This document shows positions 24,176-38,021 of a stretch of DNA of 64,000 nt, piece after piece. Under the pieces are notes generated by a model that had not been told where the DNA came from, made no database searches, and worked only from the letters and a program-made list of their open reading frames with translations. Source of the DNA: Adineta ricciae (taxonomy: Eukaryota > Rotifera > Eurotatoria > Adinetida > Adinetidae). Position 1 is the stretch's first letter. Every line of letters starts with the position of its first letter. Position numbers and translations under genes: made by a program. The stretch spans positions 1 through 64,000 of the forward strand of contig CAJNOJ010000085.1 of assembly GCA_905250025.1 (NCBI GenBank), read 5' to 3'.

Positions 24176-24397
24176 GGAAAATCGACAATAGGAATTTGGA
24201 CAATATTGCCGGATTTAAAAAAACTACCGAGAGATAGGATGAGGGTGCAGATGAGGATGTGAGGGTGTGGATAGGTCTGGGCAGTGGGATGCTACATGAA
24301 AATTTTTACTGAAATACTCCTAGGAAGGCCTATGCAGTTTTTCAAATCTGCAAGATTGTCCGAATTCCGTTGTCCAAATTCCTATTGTCGATTTTCC
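24176..24397. mobile_element. MITE-like 222-bp element with terminal inverted repeats
   Basis: The left end (GGAAAATCGACAATAGGAAT at 24176, continuing into TTTGGACAA) is repeated in inverse at the right end, finishing at 24397. The inverted similarity extends about 50 bp inward, where the right arm carries an extra internal duplication of about 13 bp. No coding capacity. It is present in copy 1 only. At the same place copy 2 has about 770 bp of other sequence (39650-40420) before the two copies align again. No clean target-site duplication could be defined. Confidence 0.7.
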
Positions 24398-24557
24398 ACT
24401 AAACCAACCTAGCAGTACATACTGATAATATCGAACGCAATAGTAAAGATAAACGTCATGGTTTCGTAGTTGTACTTCAACTTTTTCTCACTGATGGGAT
24501 TTCAGTAAAGTATAAGTGACAGACACTACTCTTGCAGTCGCCTTTGAGTATAGTAGT

Positions 24558-24558
24558 N
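24558..24558. other. Assembly gap (single N) between the two PKS-NRPS copies
   Basis: Left of the N, the sequence matches 40420-40569, the far right end of copy 2. Right of the N, it restarts inside the first NRPS C domain, matching 9260 onward at an offset of about 15.3 kb. The join therefore links the right edge of copy 1 to an interior point of copy 2. Confidence 0.9.
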
Positions 24559-25945
24559 GATCGTCAAACATATCTGCGGAGCATTCCAGAAAGCAGTTAG
24601 TTGCTTTTTCCGAATGGCCATGTGACACGGTAAGTGTAATGTCAAAAAGAGCAACGCCATTGTCATGTGATCGATCTCGATCGTGGTAAACTGCCAGCAC
24701 GGTATCGTTTTCATCGTTGACATTAAACGTTAGTGCAGTGCCATGTGTGATGGAAGACATGCGAGATTCATATTGAAAGAATAGTTGAGACATCGGCTGT
24801 CGTTCATGACCCTCAGCATTGATGATGTACTGATACGGTAGATGGTTGTATTCGAGAATCGATAGACACAACTGTTGAACTTGCAAAGCAAGTCTCGCAA
24901 ATGACTCGCATGGGTTGAGTTGAATCCGGTAGGGGATCAGATTGACAAACATGCCAACCATGGATTTCAGTTCTAACAGGCGGCGATTGTCTGTCGCACC
25001 CGTGATACACAAGTCACAACTGCCGTCCAATTGATGAATGAACATGTAGTAACAAGTAAGATACAATTGAAACATAGAGATGTTGTGCGATGAAGCGAAG
25101 AGCATCTGCGCGCGGACCAAATCTGGATCAAGAGTGAATGCTTTCGAATAGCCGCGTCCTGACCGCACCTTCCTGTGTGTTTGTGTGAGAGCAACAGGCT
25201 GAAGAAACTTCTTCGTCCAGTCGTAGCCACGAAGTAATGTAGACCAAAACTGTCGAGCACTGGCGGTACTGGGATCTCGCAGTAGAGCTTGTTCATACAG
25301 AGTAACGTCAATGTATTGTGGTCTTCTGCCAACGATTTTCATAGATTTCGTTTGGTTACATGCTTCACTAAAAGTTTCAATGAACGGCCCCACTGAGCTC
25401 AGATCAAATGCAATATGATGGAGAGAAAAAATGATCAGATCGCCCTTGCGAAGCACTTGTTGATTACCGTGCTTGCTCAATAGCATCAGATGACACCGAA
25501 CTACTTTGCCCTCTTCCAAGTTAAAGTGATTGGTCACCGACTCAGCCGTCAGCATGGCATCTAGCTGCTCCGATGAGTTGATATTCGAGGTGCATTCAAA
25601 GGAGTAAAGATCGTGGCTGAGAGGTTGTACTTCCTGCTCGAGCTGTCCACTCTTTCCATTGAAACGAACTGCCGTTCGAAGAACCGTGTGGTAGTCGAGT
25701 ACTGAAAGTAGAGCCAGCCGAATGCGTTCAACCGATAGCGAGCCATGTTTAATCGTTAACGGTACAAGAATATTGTAAATTGCCAATGAAGACGACTGAT
25801 GATTGAAGTAAAGTTTTTCGTGCAGCCAAACACGCTGTTGAGCAAATGAAGCCAACGCCTGCAATCGACCTGAAACATTCAATGTCGGACTTGCAGTTCG
25901 TTGTGGTGCTGCCGCTGTTGTTCTTCGAATAGGAATCAAATTCAT
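24559..25945 (-). CDS. NRPS first C domain, copy 2 (truncated by gap)
   Basis: Second copy of the NRPS start: ATG at 25945 (MNLIPIRRTTAAAPQ), the Ala run slightly shorter than in copy 1. It encodes most of the first condensation domain, with HHIAFD in the active site, and is otherwise nearly identical to the 10649-9260 part of copy 1. It stops at the N at 24558, so the second C domain, the A domain and the rest are not in this window. The truncation is an assembly break, not evidence of a pseudogene; the frame is open to the last base before the gap. Confidence 0.9.
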
Positions 25946-26542
25946 GGTAGTGAATTGACTGATGAGAAGACGTCGTTCGATAGTATATCGAATAGTAAAG
26001 ACTGAATGAGTTTAATCTACAGATTTTTAAAGAAAGTAGGAAAAGTTAAGATCGACGTAATAATGTTAGACAAGGTACTTCAAAGCATGCTGTAAAGTAC
26101 ATATATTTGAATTTCAAGTTAAAAAACAAAGAAAGAACAGTTGTTTTGTCTATGACTGTAGACTAACGAATCAGAACACACAGAGAACAATCGTACTATC
26201 GAATGTTCGTCTTTTTGTCTCAAGAAAGTGGAGCATAGTGTGAAGAAGTACAAGTTCTCAGTCCAATCGGTGCGTAGTTATGTCATCTCGATCAGAAGCA
26301 TGTCCAGTGTGCAAAACAAAGTGACTTATAAACATCACAATTCGGTTTCCGAATGGCACTCGTCCAACAACAGCATCCATGACAACACATGCCGTCAATG
26401 AACTTGCTAAAGAATTGTTTTTAAAAGCGCACTCCTGCTATACAAATATGCTCCTTCACTCTCGACTACACGACGGCAAACAGACGATCTCGATAGCTCT
26501 CGGTGTGCTGCATTTTCGACAGTCCTCGACTTTTTATCAGTG
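25946..26542. other. Intergenic region between PKS and NRPS, copy 2
   Basis: Counterpart of 10650-11248. No gene seen. Base differences from copy 1 look denser here than in the flanking coding sequence, as expected for non-coding DNA. Confidence 0.6.
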
Positions 26543-29500
26543 TTACTTTAGAAGAAGCAGTTGAATGATAGACGTGCTTGAATAGTTCTGCAGTTGTTTA
26601 AGCAACGCATCAGCAACGATCTCGCCATGATCGGCATGCGTGGCCACCAATGTATAGGGCCCTCGCGGTTGAACACGACGTATCTGAGAGATTATGTCAC
26701 GAGAACTTGCTCCAATGTCCACCATTGATGCTATTTGAAGAATGTAGAAGGCAGCAGCTGACATATGACCAAATTGTTCCAACGTCTTTTTGACAAGTAT
26801 GTGTGACGATATGTGGCTATGCTCAGTACAATCGGTTGAAATGCAGAAGAGAACAGGATCGTCGGAACAGAACGGACGTCGGATGCATAGGACATTTTCC
26901 GTACCTGTGTAGGGCACCCAGCCGTATCTCTCGATCTCATCTTGTTCGGCTAGATCAGCGTGCAACTTCGACTCGCTATCAGTGGATACTGCATTCGCTT
27001 GCTTGCCTGCTTGACGCTTTCGGTGTACATGTTCTGCGATGGATTGTATTGAAATTCCTTTGAGAATCTCGGCCAATGAGATGAAAATGCCTGTCTCCTG
27101 TCCTAACCAGTTGTATAGTGATGCTGCAGCTAATGAGTCCATCCCTTGACTGACGAGAGAACGGTTCACATCGATCTGCTCGACATTGGTTGTACCGAGC
27201 AGCGATGCTACTATCGTGCGTGTCCGTTCTACAATGCTTTCCAGACGATCGTAGATCGACTCGCTTGCGACAGTACTGTCCGATGAGATTGCCAATGTAG
27301 CCGAAGAGCCACTCGTGGATGCATGCCGTTGTGCGACAAGTCGACGCACTTGATGAATACCTATTCCATGTCGGTTTTCATACAACTTTTGCCAATTGAC
27401 CGCGAAGACAATAGGACACGGACATGTCTTTTGGTTCGCATGAAATCGCTCAATGAGTTCGAAGACAGCTGTTGTCGGTACCAAGTCGAAGCCTGTCGCA
27501 TGCTGTAGGTGTGTCAACATATGACGATGTCGATGAAACATACCAGCACCACTAACTCCTGGCAAACTGATTGACAGAGCGGGTAAATTGAGTTGTTCAA
27601 CGCGATAGTGAGCGAGAATGTCGAGGAATTGATTGCCAGCATTGTAGCCACTCGTTGCCAAATCGATCAAGTGGTTGCGGATCGATGAGAAGAGTAGAAA
27701 GAAATGAAGTGGAACACTGGCCAATTGTGACGCTCGATGAAGGTTCCAAGCACCGCGAATCTTCGGGCCGAACACGCGTGTGAAATTCGCTTGAGTTATT
27801 TTCGCCAAACTACGATCTTCTTGCACGACGGCGCTGTGGATAATGCCTCGCACTGGATAAGGCGTCTTGTTAAGGCGTTCGATCAGACCATGCACATCTT
27901 CGAACTTGGTAACATCTGCTTGTACTACCTCGACATGAGCGCCATGCTTGTGGACCATCCGTTGCAATCGTTGCCACTCTTCATATTCTGGATTGTCTAC
28001 TTGGTCAAGTTGACCCATGGTTCGCCGACTCATGAGAACCAACCGTTTGACACCATGTTCTTCTATCATCCAGCGAGACATTGTGAGGCCAAGACCACCA
28101 AAACCTCCCGAAATGAGAATCGTGCTTCGCTCACATATGTCTAATGGAAACATGCGACTGTCACCACCTACTACAAACATTTGAAAAAAACATTTGATTG
28201 TATCCGCCAACAAACGATTACTGACCTTCATTCGGCATTCCAGTTTGTTGATCGTTTAAAATCAACAGTTTCCGAGAGTTCACTAGACGAAGCACACACT
28301 TGCCAATGACCTCGCCGTTATTAAATTGTCCAAATGCTTCGATCACTTGTGATGCCTCATAGATAGTTGTTGGCTCGATCGGCTTGAAATCACCTCTCCT
28401 GATCAGTTCCATGACTTCGTTGATCAGCGTGTGGAATTCGTTCGGCCGATGGACAAAAAGTGTATTTATGTCGATGAGATGAAAAGTGCAGTCGTTGCGC
28501 AGATCAAACATGGACACATGGCTTTTGTCGAAAACATCTTTCTTGCCCCACTGAACAAAGTGACCTTGAAACGATAATAATTTGATCGACGCTTGCAGAA
28601 GAGAGCCCGATAATGAATTGATGATGACATCGACCCCGTCCGGTAGTAGACTGCGTATGCCATTTACAAAGGAAAAGTCCTCACTATTGAACACATGTTC
28701 GATATCACAGCATTCACGGAGAAAGCGACACTTCTCGTCACTGTCATCCGTGACCAGGACACGAGCACCGATCGCACGACAGTACTGAATGCAGAATTGA
28801 CCAGCAGCGCCTGTTGCAGCATGTATAAGAACAGTTTGATCACACTGTAGATTAATGCGATGCTTTAGCGAGTACAGGGCCATGAGAGAAGCATACGGCA
28901 TCGCTGCCAGTTGTTCATCAGTCAAATAATTGCATTCTTCTGGAATGCGTACAACTTCATGATTGTCGACGATCACATGTGAACGGAGCACGCCACGTGA
29001 TGACACGCCCAGCACACGATCACCGGCTTCGAATTTTCCACTTGAACCGGAACGAATAACAGTGCCAACAAAATCAAAACCACCTTCCGTGTCTCGATCA
29101 AACAATAGTCTCTCTTTATCGGATTGGCTAAATGGACGCACATGTGGATAGAGACCGCGCACCTTGAGAACATCACGAAAATCGATACCAACACAGTGAA
29201 CACGAACTTCGAGTTCGTCGGTGAGAAGTTCGCCCGTGCTTTTCTCACGAATCCACATGAGGTGTTCGAGAGAACGGGACGAAGCGATTTGAAGACGAAA
29301 TCGTTGTTGATCAGCATCTCGGTGGGGAACTATTGATATTTGTTCTGGTTTTAACTCGTTGCTGGCGTATTGCTGTTCTTGCAACATCTCATAGTGCCAT
29401 TCGATTTGTTTAACATCACCGGCATGTTCGTCCTGTCGAAGAATGATCTCGTCGAGATGATCTGCACTTAGAGACATGATGAGATGTTCAGCAAGGGCAC

Positions 29501-32500
29501 GCAGGAGAGCTGGCGGTAGTTCTGCTGGCCGCAATGGCGACTGTAAATCGATGAGTTTCAGTCGATGTCGCTCATATTCACTTGTGAGACTGCGTACAAG
29601 GCCAATAAGGGCTGCTCCGATCGGATTCAATCCGTCACCAGCACCAGGCTGAGCATTTCGCGTCAAAACAAACACAAATGGAAACGAACGAGGCTGCATC
29701 GTTTGTATTGTTTGAAGAACACGAACAAGTGTACCACACAGACGAATCTCTTGTTGCGCAAATGCTCTTTCGCTGTTCTCAATGACCGAGATCTGGTCGA
29801 GCGGCCATGCGAAGACGATATGAACTTGTTCGTATAATAGCATCACTTGTTCGATTTTCGAACGAATCTGCTCTTCATCCGAGTCGTACGGATGAATCAA
29901 TGTGACATTGGAAGATGGCAGAAGAGACGAAAGAGTATCGCTGATGTTACAATTGCTCTCGGCAACAAACAAGATCCATGCTTGACGCTGGCGCTCTTCG
30001 AGTGTCTGCAAAATCTTGAGGCAGAGCGATTTCTGCGCTACGATAAAAGAATTACCAAATGTAGTCGGAACGACTTGTACTGTTTCGAATCCGCCTATCT
30101 GTTGTATCGCTTTTGTCCATTGTTGAGTGTCGAGCAGAGCACGTTGATTGTCTGCTGGTGACCACCACTGTTCGAACAGACCAAAGATGAGGTCGAAATA
30201 ACATGGAGCGTGTGTAAGTTCGAGCAAAAGAAGAAGACCGTTGGGAACGAGTAAAGTACGAACATTAGCGAGCGATGCACGGTGGTCGCAGCCTTGCATT
30301 TTGTTCGCAGTAAATACGATATCATACGATTCGAACATCCATGTCTTGTTCTGATCACGGTTAAACAAGTCAAACGTGTTATCAAATGTCATGTGCAAGC
30401 GACTTTCATGTGACAAATGTCCGCTGAGCGTTTGTTCAATTTCTTTTAGCCGAACAGAATCCAGGTCAACATAATGTAAATCGATAGATAGACCTGTTTC
30501 TTGGGATAAATCGAGTAAAAGGCGAAGAATAGGTAAGACATCGACAGCACTATTACCACCCAGCCAGAATATGCGCAGTTTGTACCCAGCCAACAAATTA
30601 GCGCTCGTGCGTCGAAGATGTTCGTCAAGAACTTGGAAAATGGCACTTAACTGACTAGCAGAGATAAGTGATTGGATTTCTTGTAATGATCGTCTGATCT
30701 GTTCGTCTTTCAACAAAACTTCTAGTCCATCTTGTTCACCAGTGAGAACTTGTCTGAGACACAGGCCACAGCCAGCCAGAACGGTCAACATCGGTTTGAG
30801 ACGTGGAAATCGTTTGAGCAACTGTGTCAAGTAGAGTTGAGTCGAATGAAATGTAGTGTCGACTTTCGAGTGAAGAGTGAGAGAGAGGCAGGCAGCCAGC
30901 AGCGGTTGTTTCTGTGCGGAGATGGAATCGAGTGGCAATTCTTGCAGCGCCATTCGAGCATAACACGCAGCCAATTCATTGAATGCCTGAATTGATTCTG
31001 TCAGATCTTCATCATCCGTCGAATGCATGCTTTTCATTGTGAATTCGTTAGGTGATGGAAGAATATCGGCCATGCTCCTCACGATCAATTGTTCACTCCA
31101 TTTCTTTTGAAGACAATGCTCGGCCATGATCGTATTTAGATGCGTCGTGAAGTCTCGATTAGGTAAACTTGCTATTATGTTCAATTTGTCGAATACTGAC
31201 TTGTCCGATGTCGACCAAGCCGAGTGTGCACCTTCGATTTGCTGAATTGTAAAACGCTCGAAAGTGACTAGAGGCCGGTGGCTCGCTGTATCACCTGATG
31301 TGATCGTGCAGTCACACTCATACGTTTGTTCTTTGCCCAACCCACCAATCCTAGCATGACAGGCACCCCGCAACTGTACTGTTGAAGAAACTGTTATAGT
31401 TTCTCCCGCTATAGTCACCTTTTCAATAGCGACAGGAAGTAGAGTCGTCGACGTTCCAGGTATGATGGCAAGAATCGGATGCAAGCAAGCATCGATGACA
31501 GCTGGATGAATGAGGTGATAACTCGGGAGATTTTCTTGAGTGAAGATGCTGCTATCAAGCTGAGCTTCCACGATGGATCTTGTAGCACGCAGTGATTGTA
31601 CCAGTCGAAACGAAGGTCCATACTGGTAGCCTCGTAAGGAGAGATGAGCGTAGATATTGGCCGGATCAAGTTCTGCATATGAATCTCGAGCAACGACAGC
31701 ATCGATAAGAAGAGGCGCCTGTTGTTGGATGCTACTCTTGTCGACATTGATCCAACCATGGGCGTGCAGTGTAAACTCGCTCAGCGAGTATTGATTGAGT
31801 GTATGTGGATCGGTAAACGAATTGAGTACATCGACGCCCGACATACCGCATGTACGCACACAGCTTTGACCGGCTGACGTCCAGGGTCGACTATAAATGA
31901 ACCATTCACGCATTGGCATCACGATTTGAGTGAAGACTTCTGTCAGTTGATGCTCGATCAGGACGAGTGCATTGACAAACTCGACTCGTTCGAACACGAT
32001 CGTCGCTTGTGTAGTATTATCCGATGTCAACAGCTGACGACAACCGGCCAGTGCAAGTTCAAGAAAAGCAGAAGCCGGAAATAGAATAACATCTCGAATT
32101 TTGTGATCTTTCAAAAAGGCATATTCACGACGATTGATGTTGATCAGACTCTTCCATGTTGCACTTGTATGTTGAGTCCATTGACGAACACCCAGAAGTG
32201 GATGGATCGGCAGACGATACGAAAGACGATCGATAACAGACTCTCGAGATTCATACCAGCAGGGACTCGTATGAAAAGCATAGAATGGAAAGGATTCGAA
32301 GAGTGCATGATCGACGTCACTGGAGCGTACATGACGAGATTTGAAGTAGTGCTGCCAGACCATACGTGATGTGGTAAGCTGAACGATACTCGTCAGAAGT
32401 GTCGTCTGCTCGTCTTCTTTTCGCTTGAGTGTAGGAAGAACGAGTGGCTGCAAACCCACGAGCTCACAGCACTCGTGAATCGATGTCGTCAATACGGGAT

Positions 32501-35196
32501 GAGGTGAAAGTTCGAGAAAGGCGTCTGCAGCGTTGTCGCGAATGACAGCGCCAATAGCATCGGCAAATCGAACACATTGCCGCACGTTGGACCACCAGTG
32601 ATGAGCATCGAGTGCTGTGCAATCACTCACGTAGTCACCAGAGACACTTGAATACAGTCGAGCTCGACTGCATCTCACGTCAAACATTTGTTGCGCATCT
32701 CGCAAGGGAAGGCCGCGAATGTCACCGAGTAAAGACAGCATTTCTTCTTCGATATTAAATCGATCCATCTGATGCGAATGAAACGCATTTTCGATTCGAA
32801 GTAGGGCTTTGAACACATTGGGATGCAACGTCGAGAGAATTTCTTGCACTTGACTGATGATTGTTTCGTCTCCACTCAACGTGACAGATCGAGAACTGTT
32901 GACGACCGCAACACATACTTGATGTTCGATGCCCTTGAGAAGTTCGCTTCTTGCTGTTTGCTCACTCATGGATACGGCTAGCATGCGACCACCTTGGCGA
33001 GTATTGCGGTTCTGGAGACGTGATCGATGATAAACAACACGAATGGCTTCTTGTAAGGTAACACGGCCAGAAACGAAAGCAGCTGCCTGCTCTCCTGCAC
33101 TGTGTGACACAATAGTATCGGGAAATATGTGCCACGATGCGAGGAGAGCAGTGAGGCTCACTTGAATAGCAAATAGTGCAGGTTGAGCGATATTCGTGTC
33201 ATTGATACGAGACTCGTGTTCGCTGCTTTTCTCGATCAGTTCTTCCAATAAGCTCCAGCCATCCTGATTGATTTTAGCCAGTTCACTATGGATTCGTCGT
33301 ATCCACTGAGCAAAGATTGGTTCATTCTTGTACAACTGCCGACCCATGGCCCACCATTGCGGACCCTGACCACTGTAAACAAAACAAAGTTTTCTCGGTG
33401 GTGAAGTTGGACGTGTTGTGAGAAAAAGGCCGGGCACTTTCTGTCGAGCAAGAAAAGCGTCGATTTGCTGTTCTAGTTGTGTACGGTCAGCGCATACAAA
33501 AACAGCCAAGTGATTGTAACTGATAGTACGTTTCAGAAGTAGCTGCTCAGAGATATGCATGAGAAAGCTGTCCTGGTTGCCATGAATCTGGCTCGAGACA
33601 CCTTGTAACCATAGCCGGAATTGGTCGACTTGTTTGAAAAGTGACTCTTGACATTTTGCTGAATGACACCAAGCTTGACGATCAACAAACAGAATCAAAC
33701 GTGAACTTACTTGAAAAGAGAAAAACAAAGTGCTGTTTAGTTGCACTGTTTTCGTCGACGACAGGACCGGTAGTGAATTCATCGACCATCATCTTTCCGT
33801 GTGCCGGTCGATATTCTTCGACGATGGCATGCGTTGTATTTCCGCCCATTCCAAAGGAATTGATACCAATCAGAACTGTGCCATCCGTAGCTGGCGGAAA
33901 TGGTACAAAGTGTTGAACGACATGCAAATTGTAGCGCTGAGCGTCGATTTTCGGATTGAGGCTCGTAAAGTGCATGTTCGGCGGAAGCATTCGATGTCGC
34001 ATACACATAGCAATCTTGATGAGTGAGGCTATGCCAGATGCGCCTTCTGTATGACCAATATTGCTTTTGACAGATCCGATCAACAATGGTGGGTCCAATG
34101 ACGAGCGATGGAAAAACTGGCCAATGGCATTTGCTTCGATTGGATCGCCTACCGGTGTTCCAGTACCATGTGCTTCAACATAGTATATGCGTTGCGGATC
34201 GATTTTGGCCCGGCCATAAATAGCAGCGAGGAGACGCTTTTGACCAACACTCGACGGAACAACAAAATTGTTCTTGTCCTCGTTCCCATCATGATGGCTG
34301 AGAACATCATGTAGAACACAATAGATTCGATCCCCGTCTCGTTCAGCATCACTCAATCGCTTGAGTAAGACAAGACCGAGACCTTCGCCTAAAACAATCC
34401 ACGAAAATCAAACACAAATACGGGCTACTGTGCTGATCTCACCTTTGGCATACCCATTCGCATCCACACTGAATGACCGACTACGGCCATCGGGCGACAC
34501 AGCACCGATGAGCGAGCCGTTGAGAAGATTCTCCGGAGCATAGACAGCGTTGACTCCACCGCACACTGCCATGTCTGATTCGCCCGTGCGAAGGGCTTGG
34601 ACGGCCAGATGAACAGCCTCTAACGACGATGAACAAGCGACGTCAAGTGACACATTTGGACCATGCAAGTTGAAGTGATAGGAGAGTCGGGCAGCGGCGT
34701 TGTACAGCATGGAATTGATTCCGTGCAGCCGTGTTCGACATTCGGGTTGCATGCGATATGTGGTGTATGCATGATCTGTGGAAAATTGTCCAATATGCAC
34801 TGAGGTGCGTGAGCCGTTCATCATTTCCATCGTGTATCCAGCATCGTCGACTAGGTGAACAAACTTGAGCATAAGCAGACGATGAGCCGGATCGATCGCG
34901 ATCGCTTCGCTGTTGGAGAGCCCAAAGAAGCCCGGTTCGAAAGTATCCCAGTGTGATTCCGATAGAAAATAGCCAGCACGAATCAGTTGCTTGTGAAACT
35001 GGTCGTTCTTGTCTTGGTTAAGCATGTGAGCACAGAACGAAGTGAGATCAGTCCGTTCAGGTGGAATCGCTGTGCCAACATCTTCACTCTGCTCGAGTAC
35101 ACGCCAGAAGTCTGTCGGTGAATGAATGTCACCAGCAAATTCACATGCCATACCTACGATGGCCACTGCCTCTTCAACAGCTGATGCCAGCGTCAT
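26543..35196 (-). CDS. Highly reducing type I polyketide synthase, copy 2
   Basis: Same gene as 19918-11249, with exons 35196-34443, 34388-33711, 33658-28226 and 28167-26543, total 8,490 nt in frame (about 2,829 aa). All indels against copy 1 are multiples of three (for example a shorter Gln run before the ER region), and all splice sites are conserved. The same domain order and residues are kept: KS Cys in DVACSSS, AT VSHSAGE, DH His/Asp, ER HAATGAAGQ, KR YNAGN, ACP GMDSL. The same defects are kept too: degraded SAM motif and a thioesterase-like tail without a nucleophile. That two copies differing by several percent both remain intact points to selection on the protein. Whether it is an allele or a paralogue cannot be decided here. 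Confidence 0.93.
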
Positions 35197-38021
35197 ATGA
35201 TATGATCAAATCTGCGTGTCGATCAGTACGTGTAAATGAAAATGTAAAAAGTATTAGACTGTTAATGATCTAAAAAGAAGAACATGTTTATCATGAAACA
35301 GTATAATAATGGAGTCAATGACCGAACATATGAAAGTCAGTGTACTTTGTGGAAGTCTAGCTACTCGGATTTCTTGCTTGTCCATCACCAACACTGCTGT
35401 TCTCCATAGATCAACAATTTTGCTATCCAACACATCCTTTTCACAAGTGACACTCGCACAAGCGTGCGTCGTACTTGTATTGACGCTGTTAAATCAATAA
35501 CAAGTAATGACAGATGACACGAGTCAGCGAACCAAAACGAGCAGAAGCGTCAGATCGAAAATAATCAATTGAGATCGTTATGCAGGAGAGTAAAGTAGCG
35601 TGCCACAGCAATGCAATGTCCGAAGGAATGATGAATTGAGACGAAAACTGCCGTTTATATTCTCTTGATTTCACATACGGGAAATGGGAGAACAATCAGC
35701 CATCGCTTATAAAAGCATATGAGCGATGATAGCTGCTGTGGGATGATGGGAGAATTCTACGCTATCATCTAGACCAAAACAGACGACGTATACGAACGTG
35801 TACTTGCCAGTGATCTTCGCACTGGATACACACGTGGGAAGTACAGAAAGAAAAACGAAGAATGACATATGCCGGCACATTCGAGAATATGTTCTGTGGG
35901 AGAAAACGCTGTGACATATAACCACGAGCAAAGAGAGAAACGAGAACTGCTCTCTCAATAGCAAAAGCAAAAGCAGAAGTGATATTGATTTCGTGCTTTC
36001 GAAAGTTTCGTTTAACCTCGAAGAAATAGACAGTTTGTGCCGTTGTCACACGGAATACTCAATGTATCTCTCATAAGTTTGCCATTTGGTATGTAAATAC
36101 AAAACAATGTACACATTTCGCATGCAGTTTGCATCCAGTGCTTGTCGGCGTTGATTTAGACCGATTTTTTTGTATTCTAACGTATAGAAATGGCATCATC
36201 AGATAAGAACAACTGAAACTAATCTAGTAGTGTATTGTGATTCTTTTGTGAGAAATATGAACTGATACTAATTAGATATGATTTTCTTCGCACTACACTC
36301 TCAATAAAGTTCGCATTCGTCTAGCGAGAAGTTATCTAACTGTCGTTTGTCTTAGTGACGTTAGTTTTACAACATTAGTTTATGACTATTGTCCGTTGAT
36401 ACTGCTAATTCGATTAGTAGGATGATTCTTACCTGAGGTGCTGCTGTCGGTAATAACTGTTTATTGCCAAGATGGATCACGATAACCGAGATTTGTTCGA
36501 ACCTCATCGATAATCGATGAATGTCAAGTCAGACTCAACTCGTGCTGATCATTGTTTCCTAGAAAGTCCATGGCAATGGAGAATGAATGCTGATGATCAT
36601 CGAGTAAGCATTTGAATGTAACATAGTAATGACTTCGTCACCTGATTGTATCAATTTATTCTTGATCATTGTAAAAGAAATCGCCTTTAGCACTTTCTCA
36701 GTTGAATCGAACACAATAGTAAGATCAGTAAGTCTCTCTTTATAACACAAAGCATATTTTCAAAGTTGAAGAAAGAGAATTCGACAATCAACTTGACCTG
36801 TCTTGTACTGGTAACATATTCTTGTGTGAGTAAAAATAGCTCCGAGTCTCAGTACTATCGCAATCGTTTCGAATGATGCTTCCATGGTCACGAATTCTTG
36901 CTTCATCTCCGTTCTTACATTCTCAAGAATACGCTCGGCAATATGATGAAGAAATCTAGAGCAGTGTTTGTGGGAAGTGACCTTTTCTGCTTCCCTTTCC
37001 CTTTCCCTTTCCCTTTCGTCATTCTCCAGATCTTTCTTTGTCTTCCCATGGCCTAAGTGTAAATGACACTTCCTCTTATCTTTACCATGGGAATGGGAAT
37101 GGGAATGGGAAAGGAAGAAATAGGGGAGAAAGTTGATACGCAGAATAGTACAGATTTTAACTTATCGTGCCCCACTACTAGTCATGGGATCTATCATCAA
37201 ACTTGACCCCGTTCAGAGATTACAGATCGATGTCGAGTGGTGTTTCTTTGTCGGTTGACTGTTCATGAAGCAATCGTCGAATTATAGTTGTTGAATCTTG
37301 GAGGGTGTAGGACTTAGAAAAGTGTGTGTATGAGTGTGAACACAACGAATCGAAATCATCATAGATCGTGCTGCTATTAAGCATGAAGTTAAGCGAACAC
37401 CAATTTGTTCATAACTTCTGTTCTGAAAGGAAGAGCGAGAGTGAGGGTGAACATGAAATGACAAAAGCTCAGAATATTGAATCGGTTACATATAACATGT
37501 TCTAATCAACTCGTGAGAATGGACCATCATCAGATATACATAGAATCATTGTAAGCTGATCAAATTGACCATGATCAAAGTGAATGTAAAATACATTCAA
37601 GCAATGAACACATAACACTAACAAATTAAAATAGACCTATGGTTGAAGATATAAGACATGTAAATGATGAAAAGAATCGTCAAATTTGAAACAATAAACT
37701 ACTCGTGGGTGCACGAAAAAAGTTAATTGACAACATATCTTCGTTGTACAACTAAATTAAATAATTCTATAGCACAATACATGTGTAAGAGAATAGCCGC
37801 TAAATCATCAATCTACATATGTAGTTCAACATAAAAATATGTTTTTTTTTGTTTAGATGACAAAGATATCCTCAAGAACCAATATGTCGAATATTTTTCA
37901 CGTTCACGATATTGTGCACTATGCGGTATTGAGGTAGAAAAACATAACTTATTAGTGTGTTTATTTCGCGATTAAATTTGTGGATAAAGAGTAATTAATT
38001 TTATGGTAGCAAGGAACAGTT
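35197..38021. other. Non-coding stretch upstream of PKS copy 2
   Basis: Counterpart of 19919-22547, with two small insertions relative to copy 1 (about 35480-35570 and 37580-37670). It contains the CCCTTT (36991-37017) and GGGAAT (37089-37110) arrays. No convincing gene. Confidence 0.5.
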
